Shown here: positions 55,826-64,000 of the stretch, one piece after another
Layout of the letters: every line of letters starts with the position of its first letter
Position numbering within the stretch: position 1 is the stretch's first letter
Source of the DNA: Cristatella mucedo
Lineage: Eukaryota > Bryozoa > Phylactolaemata > Cristatellidae
Length of the DNA stretch: 64,000 nucleotides
Reading direction: 5' to 3'
Assembly (NCBI GenBank): GCA_009760855.2
Contig: WPIO01000010.1
Location: 4,170,001-4,234,000 of the forward strand
Made by a program: the position numbers and the translations under genes
Notes under the pieces: model-generated
What the model saw: the letters and a program-made list of their open reading frames with translations, nothing else
Told to the model about the DNA's origin: nothing
Database searches by the model: none

Positions 55826-56745
55826 TAATAATAATAATAATAATGGACTCTATAAAGCGCCCTCAGAGAACTTAATCTCTCTCTAGGCGCTTTACATTTG
55901 CTGCAAAGGGAAATGCAATTGAATGGTGAGTAAACCCACGCTTGATAAACAAGCAAAATTAATAACGTGGTTAGGGGTGACATGCACAGGGTCAGCATGC
56001 AAATGTGGTTAGTGGCAGCATGCACAGTGTCAGCACGCGTAAGCACATGTCGGACGAATCACAGGGACCCACTCAATCCTGTCATAAATAGGTGTGTTTT
56101 TTAAATTCTTTTTAAATGTGGCCAGGTCAGGGGATGTTCTAACGCAGGTCGGGTGGGAGTTCCAGGCTTTGGGAGCATACGAACTAAATGCACGGTCTCC
56201 AAAGGATTTGAGGTTTGTATGGGGTATTTGTAGACTGTTGGATTCCGAAAAGCGGGTGGTACGATGCTTGGCCTGATGGGGTAGTATATCTGAGAGATAG
56301 GCTGGAGCCAAAGAATGAAGTGACCTAAAAGTGAGTGACAAAACCTTGAAGTCAATCCATTGCTTGACTGGTAGCCAGTGCAGGTCGGCGAGAAGTGTTG
56401 TGATGTAGCAACTGGGACGCTCACGACAGACAAGCCTAGCTGCGGAGTTATGCACCATCTGTAATCACCTGATTGCACATGCCTGTAGGCCAGCAAGCAG
56501 TGAGTTACAGAAGTCAAGACGGGATGTCAAAAATGCATGGACATACTTAAATGTGGTATCTTTATCTAAACAAGCCCGAATTTGAGCAGTTATGAAGCTG
56601 AAAGTAGGCAGATTTGACTGTGGAGCTGATGTGGTCGTCTAACGAGAGGTTGCTTTGGAATATGAATAACCTTATTTGGGTCTCACATCTGAACTTATAA
56701 CCAGTACTTTTTGATACCAGTTTTTTAATACGGAGCCACAGCATC
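55826..56745 (-). mobile_element. L2-like LINE, 5'-truncated, minus copy
   Basis: Minus translation gives NSAARLVCRERPSCYITTLL, LHWLPVKQWIDFKVLSLTF and SYAPKAWNSHPTCVRTSPDL. It ends in a 3' UTR and (TAA)n tail, almost identical to the plus copy beside it. Confidence 0.9.
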
Positions 56746-56789
56746 AGGGACAACTGTAGTCATCTCGGCAGGCACTCATCACCTAACAA

Positions 56790-56965
56790 GTGAGACAAAG
56801 TGCCGAGCAGCTGCACATAGCAAGGTGGTTGCTTTCACGACCTCGGTCCCGAGGTCGAGGGTTCAATTCCTGCCATGGGCGATTCTTTATCGCCACTGCA
56901 AGCTGGGGTGATCGCCGTAAAGGCTCTTCTGTCGCTATACGAAAAGAGGCTATTTAATCAACTAG
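56790..56965 (+). mobile_element. SINE-B copy between two LINEs
   Basis: B box GGGTTCAATTCC, CCACTGCAAGCTGGGGTGAT and the tail GAAAAGAGGCTATTTAATCA. Confidence 0.75.
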
Positions 56966-56982
56966 AGTTTATTATTTATTTA

Positions 56983-58662
56983 TTAATATGTCATTAGCCT
57001 CTAGTCATGTCCCAGCACCTTTCAAAAAAGCTGTAGTCAGACCACTTCTCAAGAAAGCGACACTAGACCAAGAGAACTTAAGCAACTACCGCCCAGTCTC
57101 CCTTCTACCATTCCTATCAAAGACACTGGAACGGGTCATGGCGGACCAGCTGAAATCATGCATCGAAACTTCAAACCTTGCTAGTAAGTTCCAGTCTGGC
57201 TTTAGAACTAATTACTCCACAGAGTCAGCGTTGCTTAAGGTGTTATACGACCTACTTAAGAATGCAGACATAGGTAGAATGTATCTGCTTGTTTTGCTCG
57301 ATCTTTCGGCAGCTTTTTATACTATCGATCACAAAGTTCTTCTAGAGCGCCTCTCATCTCGCCTGGGCATCACCGGCACTGCTCTGCAGTGGTTCAGGTC
57401 CTATCTCAGTGGGAGACTCCAGAGTATTGACGTGAATGAACAAAGATCATCTGAGTTACCTCTGAAATATGGGGTACCTCAGGGCTCCGTGTTAGGTCCG
57501 GTTCTTTTTACTGATTATACTCTCCCTCTTGCTGATGTGATTGCCAAGCACAATCTAGGCTTTCACTTCTATGCGGATGACAGTCAGTTGTACCTTTGCT
57601 TTAATCCCTCCCAGCCTTCAAGCACCTCAAATTCTCTCAACTCCCTTATTGCATGCATTGATGACATCCGCACATGGGTGGCAGAATTTTTTTTGAAAAT
57701 AAACGATGATAAAACTAACTTACTAGCTATGGGTAAACCCAGTGTGATTCACAAATTGGAAAGGCTGACGGTCAAAATTGGTTCTTCCAGCATATCTCCT
57801 GTTGAATCAGCTCGAAATCTAGATGTCGTGTTCCAAAGTGACCTCTCGTTAGACGACCACATCAGCTCCACAGTCAAGTCTGCCTACTTTCAGCTACATA
57901 ACATTGCTAAAATTCGGGCTTATTTAGATAAGGATACCACTTCTAATTTGGTCCATGCATTTGTGACATCCCGTCTTGACTTCTGTAACTCATTGCTTGC
58001 TGGCCTACAGGCATGAGCAATCAGGCGATTACAGATGGTGCAAAACTCTGCAGCTAGGCTTGTCTGTCGTGAGCGTCCCAGTTGCTACATCACAACACTT
58101 CTCGCCGACCTGCACTGGCTACCAGTCAAGCAATGGATTGACTTCAAGGTTTTGTCACTCACTTTTAGGTCACTTCATTCTTTGGCTCCAGCCTATCTCT
58201 CAGATATACTACCCCATCAGGCCAAGCATCGTACCACCCGCTTTTCGGAATCCAACAGTCTACAAATACCCCGTACAAACCACAAATCCTTTGGAGACCG
58301 TGCATTTAGTTCGTATGCTCCCAAAGCCTGGAACTCCCACCCGACCTGCGTCAGAACATCCCCTGACCTGACCACATTTAAAAAGAACTTAAAAAACACC
58401 TATTAAAGACAGCATTTAGTGGGTCCCTGCGATTCGTTCTTCATGTGCTTACGCGTGCTGACACTGTGCATGCTGCCACTAACCACATTTGCATGCTGAC
58501 CCTGTGCATGTCATCCCTAACCATGTTATTCATGTTTATCAAGCATGATATTACTCACCATTCAATCGCGCTTCCCTTTGCAGCAAATGTGAAGCACCTA
58601 GAAAGAGATTGAGTTCTCCGAGGGCGCTTTATCAAGTGCATTGTGATTATTATTATTATTAA
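56983..58662 (+). mobile_element. L2-like LINE, best-preserved RT
   Basis: The open frame 56988-58406 encodes [65 protein letters not shown] and [14 protein letters not shown] (YADD catalytic box). It then runs through the C-terminal RT region. One in-frame TGA at 58014 is the only stop. The endonuclease half is missing, so the copy is 5'-truncated. The 3' UTR ends GAGTTCTCCGAGGGCGCTTT and (ATT)n. I class it as CR1/L2 superfamily; the exact clade needs a tree. Confidence 0.9.
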
Positions 58663-58669
58663 TTCCGAT

Positions 58670-61590
58670 AGCTGGTTGAGGCGTTCTCTAGACACTTCGC
58701 TCCGTTCGACCTGTCACCTCAGCCCTTTATCCATCCACTATCATTCTTCTAATCGAATGCCACGGTTTGTGCGAGATCTGCCAGTTCCCCATTCTATTTC
58801 ACATAAAAATATCTGTTATTTCCTAATTGGTTTCGCCTCACAAGTATAGAAAATGTTCAGTATTCCTGTAAAACGCGGCTTTTGTGATCAGGACAGTAAT
58901 TAACCTAGATTAACTAATTTCTCATGAAAGAAAATGACAAATTCACGTCCCGTGGTTCACATTTAGTCAGAGAAAACAGCAAATGAATCAAAACTAGCAT
59001 GTATTTACTCCGAAGTTACGCAACAAATACTTCTCAAAGGGTTAAGAAATCAGTAGATATTATAGATATACGGAAGTGCTGCAAATCGCTTTTGCGAAGA
59101 AACCCTTACAGCATAGTCCCCCATCATATTTCCGCCATACTGTCCTCGGCAACGACGTTCAAAGTACTAAGTTTTAAGTTAAGAGTCAACTGTTTAAGCG
59201 AAAGAACTAATCTTGCTACTCCGAGTGAGCTCTCCGTTTTCCTTTAATTTTCCAAACTGAAAGTCATGGTTATTCACTTTGATGGCCATTCCGTATCCCA
59301 TTTTTTTCTGAGAACATGAACCAGCTAACCCTAGTTTTTAGGCTTGCGATTGCCCAGAAAACTGAACCACTGCAACGGAATGTTTAGCTTTTTGAAGTTG
59401 TCACGCGAAGATATTCGTGTTCTACGATCCGACGAAAAGCTTTGACTAGTGAAACTTACTTGAAAAATGCCAACCCATATATTAATTAGGGCCGTGGAAA
59501 ACCTTTGATGATGCCTAAATTGATATTTAGTGGCGGTATAGCACCTGCCAGTAGTCTACCTTCGGCTCTAACTCAATTTTTCTTCAGTATACGAATCGGG
59601 TTTTAATGTGTCTTAAAAAGTCAGAGAGGCGGTAGAGGCACGTCAAACTAGGTCGTATATATGCGCGCACTTGGTAGCTCACCTTTCGATGACGGATCTT
59701 CTTCTGATTGGCGTTCAGGGCTTCTAATCGCATATTTATGCAGCCATTGCATTTATGTTAGAGATAAGGCCACGCCGAGCTAGGTTGCATCATCAAGGTA
59801 AGGCTCTCACCTAGCGGTGGCACTTCTGCTGTAGCACTGGTAATAATAATAAAAATGCATATGATATATCTCTCTCACAGAACTCAATCTCTTTCAAGGC
59901 ACTTTACATTTGCTGCAAAGGAAGCACGATCTGTCTCCTTTCCAAGATCAAGTACACGCTCTTTACGCTACGATGTGGCTGACTGTAGCATGATTTGATA
60001 GTTATAGCAACTTAAAAATGACTCCTTGGCTTATTAACTCTTTTGGGTACTGAATTTATTACAGTTTCGTGTCGATACTTGCGTAGTCGTAGATGCAGCT
60101 CATTTGAGAGCTGCATTCCCCGACAGCTTTCACCATCAAGGAATGAAGTAAATGAGAGCATAACTGGCGCAGGTACCGTCGCACGAGTACGCCGTAGCTC
60201 CACATCTATGCGCTTTTGTACGAGAGTAAAGTAATGGTTAGCTGGTTCAACAGCCTAATTTACACGTGTGACAGAAGATCCGTAGTCGCTGCAGCTCACC
60301 CTGGCTGCAGTGAATAAAGATAAGAAGACTCTCTCAATGCATCAAACATTGTCAGATGGAAGAAATGCGTGTAGAAAGTTTCTACGATAAGTATATTTTT
60401 GGTATGTTACAAGGCTGGAAAAGAAGCACATTGATTGGTTAGTGATTGCACACACAGTGAGAGAAATATTCTGTGAGAAAGTTTTGAGCTTCTTTTTAAA
60501 TGCTGTAAGGTAAGGGGATTTCGTGACCTCAGTAAAAAGTAAGTTTTAAGCTTGAGGAGCATTGAGATTAATAAAATAATTATTAATCGCTCGCATAGCG
60601 TCCTAAGAACAAAATCTCCACAATTCGGAAAGTTGAGTAATGGATAGCTGATTTAATAGCCTCATCTACATCGCGGGAAGACATGTCGTAGCAGCTATCC
60701 CTCCCGCTTGGAGCGGTCAATAAGTTATAGACTGTCGTATGATTTAAACCCACGACCTAGTTCGCTCAATTTGAGTATCTTAATCCTATGCTAAAACACG
60801 GGGCAGACATTGCGAAGCCAGATTGGGAAGCATTTCAGATTGGTAAGCCGGAGCAAGACAATAGAGGCACCTAAAAGCAAGTGTCAAATCCTTCAATTCG
60901 CTATGCATAATAAGTTCAAAGTCGGACTTTAAACTCAAAGTCAGAATAGCTTGATGTCTAGCAGCTTTGAGATTATCGGCGCAATCACATTTTTCCAATC
61001 AAATTAGTTTGCCAGCGAGTCACTATCGTAGCAAGTATAGGTTCGGGTGTCGTTGGGCGGGGCAACTTTTCGCAAGTTCAGCGGAGTCGTCGAACACTTG
61101 TCGCCTGAAATGAGGGCATTCTTCAGTTGCCATTAAGCTGATATTTTAATTTAGTCTTCGCTCACTTGGCTGAGGGTAAGATGAGCGTGGCCACACTGGA
61201 GCCGCAACTGCTACTTGATTAGAGATCTAACTCGCTTTACAATAGTTGGTACTGCCGTTCGGTCTAATGCTGCTTTCACCTAAAGGCGAAGTGGTGACTG
61301 CATTTTCATGCCCCAAAAGACGATCGCATTTGCCTTTGGCGCTTGTAATTTAATCCTCCTTCTTCAGCACATGAAGTCATTGCATTAACTTACGCAGTGA
61401 AAGGGAACATATAGTGATCTGACGACTTCGCAGTGACCTTGAGAAAAACCTTTCTTCGAAGACTTTTCTTTTACAAATCTGGAAACCACTATAATGGCTC
61501 CACGCTTTTTCGTCTCGTAATAGAAATGGCGACACAGCATAAGCACCTCGTGCACTTCAAAATTCCGGCCTCGAAAGCTAAACGTGCGAG
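58670..61590. other. Intergenic, LINE/SINE remnants only
   Basis: Reversed LINE tails lie at 59,838-59,930 and 60,570-60,625. Decayed reversed LINE 3' sequence lies at about 60,480-60,570 and 60,790-61,000. No gene was recognised. Confidence 0.5.
60648..60790 (-). mobile_element. SINE-B copy, decayed
   Basis: Reversed, it has GGGTTTAAATCATACG in place of the B box and a GAGGCTATTAAATCAGCT tail. Confidence 0.6.
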
Positions 61591-62650
61591 ATCACTTAGG
61601 CTTTTGAGCTGACGCGAAGCTAGACTGCGAGCCAAGTGCAAACACGCTAAACCAGGCGGACTTATCATGCGCTGCCGAGCGTTCGCGGAGAGCGTGGTAG
61701 TTGTGCGCGCCCGAATCGAATTCTCGAAAGACGAGCACGTAGCGTTCGACGCGTTCAGTTCCGCGGTCGCTTGAAGCGTCCTTTGAGCCAACGACACGGC
61801 ATCGGCTGCAAAAATCGGCGTCCGGGTTCACAACGGCAAATGCGGCCCTAGGGCCGTGTGGAAGAAATGTCCAGTGAATCTCTCAGCGCTAGTGTGGACG
61901 AACGAGACGACGAAGGACGCTTACACGAGCAGCATGCAGACGAAGGAGCTGCCGGGATTCGGCTTCTTCAGGGGTCGCGGCATCAGGGAATCGAGTTAGT
62001 GGTTAGAGCAGCCCTGAGAGACATCCGAGGCGTGCATGGGGCCCGCCAAAAGCGCCGACATCCCACCACCGGGCGACGAACCATAGATATAGATTGCTTG
62101 CGCCTGCGTGGCCAGCACCATAACTAGCAATCCAGTGTCAAGGAATGTCATGGCAGAAGCTTCAAGTGAACTTCATTAAGATTTCTGTTCATCTTTGGGG
62201 CCTTAGTTAGCGTTGCTGTGGAGTCCTGTGGCTTTGCCTTTAGCGCGAAGCGAAGCAGCTCTCCAAGGACTGCACTGGCATCTGTTTAGACGGCGTCTAA
62301 ACAGATGCTCCGTCGTGTTCTAAGGAAGAGCTCAAGCCTCTAAACTGCAATTAGATTCAGATTGTCCCCAAATGGATTGTAGCAAAATCTTAGGTTGGAG
62401 CCGTATCGGCGACGAAATCTTCTTCTGAGTTTCTTTTCGCGGAGTTTCTTTTCGCGGAAAGGTTTTCATCAGGGAGGGATACATCTGGGCGGTGCAGTCA
62501 TGGCGGTCCGGTCGGTGCAGTCATGACGCCCAGCTTGGTGGTCCATTTCCAGAGGAGGCAGCAACAGGCCTAGAGAGGTGCTAGAACGGCATTCCATGCG
62601 GCCACCCAAAGGCACTCTGGGTCTTATTCGGCATCGTGGGATTGGCAGCA
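61591..62650. other. GC-rich block with unassigned open frames
   Basis: The plus strand encodes MEEMSSESLSASVDERDDEG (61864 on) and the minus strand an open frame at 61592-61831. Neither resembles a family I know. It could be a CpG-type promoter with a first exon. Confidence 0.3.
62278..62308. repeat. Perfect inverted repeat, 14-bp arms, 3-nt loop
   Basis: GCATCTGTTTAGAC, GGC, GTCTAAACAGATGC. Confidence 0.97.
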
Positions 62651-62699
62651 GTGGCTTTTATAAGCACGCAGCGAGAGAATGGTTAGCAAGTTTACATTT

Positions 62700-63920
62700 G
62701 CTTAAACCTGCTTTATTGGCAGATAAACAACATCAACCCTAGGTAATTAATAATACACATTCGTCTCAGGATTTTTAAATCTGACCGTGTCGTTTCTAGT
62801 AACTGTGGCCTGGGTCAGCCAGAGCTAGAACAATACCTACGAGTAGCTCACTACCTGTGGAATCGCTTTGCTGAGTCATAGTGGTTCCGTCCTTGAAGAT
62901 AACGCTGCGCCATCTTGCCGCTTGACGGAAGTTCACTATATTGCGGCATGACGAAATTTCTCGCTTTAATTAGTAGAGATTACGTGTCGTTTTCGCAGCA
63001 CCATAAGCAGGATGATGTAGCACTGAGATAGCTGAACAAGATTCTTCAAATCTCCCTTAAATGGTACAATATCCTTGTTCGTGGAGACAAAAGTTAGAAG
63101 CGAGATTGCGACCATATTTTTTTGCAAATGAAAGGCTCAATCAAAATATGTTTCGTTCAAAATACTTGAGCTGTGAGGACAAATAATTGTGAGCTGTCAC
63201 TTTCGCTGTGTCCACTTCACGCGCAAAAAGCACAAGTTCCAATTTCAGACGTACGTCGCTTAACGATTAAAATAATTTACTAGTCAATTCGTTGAAGCAA
63301 ACAAGTCGGAAAGCTGTATAGACTTGAGGTCGAGTGATTATTGCAATGCGAAATTTAAAAAAATGAAAACTCCATCACTACTGGCACTTGAATACTATGT
63401 TTCTGACGGTACATGAGAAAGGTACAGCTGAAACAAAAAAATGTCAAACTGTAGAATTGTCAAATGTTACTCTTAAGAATCAATGCTATTTTTATTAGCA
63501 AGGCTCCAATAAAGTTTCTCCGATGTATTTTTGCATCAGATAGATACTAAAGTAGGTTTAACTTAAGTTAAAACTACGCGAAATTAGTTAGCGAATCAAA
63601 GCTTGGATCGGACTTGCGAGGGTTTTTTACTCTGATGACTTGAATTTTATGGATTGGTTCTTAAACATAGCTGAGAGCTTTTTTCAACAAAATCTACCAC
63701 ACCTGACTTGCCAAAGCAAAACAAAATACAGCACAAATCATTATTTGTGATGTATATTGTATATTGTATTGTATATTGTATTGTATATAGTGTATATTGT
63801 ATCGTATGTATATGTATATTTGGGGGAGGGGGAATAATAAAAGCCAGACAACTGAGATCATGCAGACCAGTGTAACGTGCACATAACTAAACCTCGGGTA
63901 TTGATTCTCTTGGAGCATGA
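62700..63920. other. AT-rich intergenic sequence
   Basis: A TATTG/TATAT-type low-complexity run lies at about 63,746-63,820. No gene was seen. Confidence 0.5.
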
Positions 63921-63926
63921 TGTAAA

Positions 63927-64000
63927 GCACACGGAGAGATTTAGTTCTCTTAAGGCGACATATAAACGAATTATTATTACTAATATTATTATTATTATTA
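63927..64000 (+). mobile_element. LINE/SINE-A type 3' tail at window end
   Basis: GGAGAGATTTAGTTCTCTTA, then AGGCGACATATAAACGAATT and (ATT)n. Confidence 0.6.

Overview
This is animal nuclear DNA. It carries four spliced protein-coding genes with GT-AG introns whose reading phases agree. Each gene belongs to a metazoan family, and all are embedded in a dense background of LINEs, tRNA-derived SINEs, a Tc1-like relic, a satellite-like array and long microsatellites. Exons are GC-rich and introns are more AT-rich and full of repeats. I cannot name the species. The divergence of the proteins and the SINE/LINE families suggest an invertebrate or a deep-branching chordate, but that is inference.

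Layout. 1-1015: nested LINE fragments. 1504-2841 (+): the last two exons of a MIB1 (mind bomb 1) E3 ubiquitin ligase; the rest lies left of the window. 3323-11974 (-): an ENKD1 (enkurin domain-containing 1) gene, tail-to-tail with MIB1, with a 6.9-kb intron full of LINE debris; its first coding exon was not found. 15.8-16.35 kb: a CpG-rich block, a candidate shared promoter. 17213-28196 (+): a ten-exon, frame-consistent C2orf81-like gene with a polyadenylation signal. 29.1-33.85 kb: about 172-bp tandem repeats in two arrays of opposite orientation with an L2-like LINE between them. 39.2-55.56 kb (+): a CENP-C (inner kinetochore) homologue with a serine-rich centre, AT-hooks, a divergent CENP-C motif and a C-terminal cupin domain split over three exons; its introns hold LINE and SINE pieces and a Tc1 relic. 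55.8-58.66 kb: two head-to-head LINE copies with nearly identical 3' ends. 58.7-64 kb: no recognised gene, only LINE/SINE tails, a GC-rich block near 61.6-62.6 kb and a perfect hairpin.

How they relate. MIB1 works in Notch ligand endocytosis, ENKD1 at centrioles and cilia, C2orf81 is an uncharacterised family, and CENP-C links CENP-A nucleosomes to the outer kinetochore. They do not form a pathway. The only regulatory link I can suggest is the possible bidirectional promoter between ENKD1 and C2orf81. The most notable observations are the full cupin-type CENP-C with a changed aromatic pair in its nucleosome-binding motif, the inverted satellite arrays, and a LINE family whose 3' tail is shared by a tRNA-headed SINE family.
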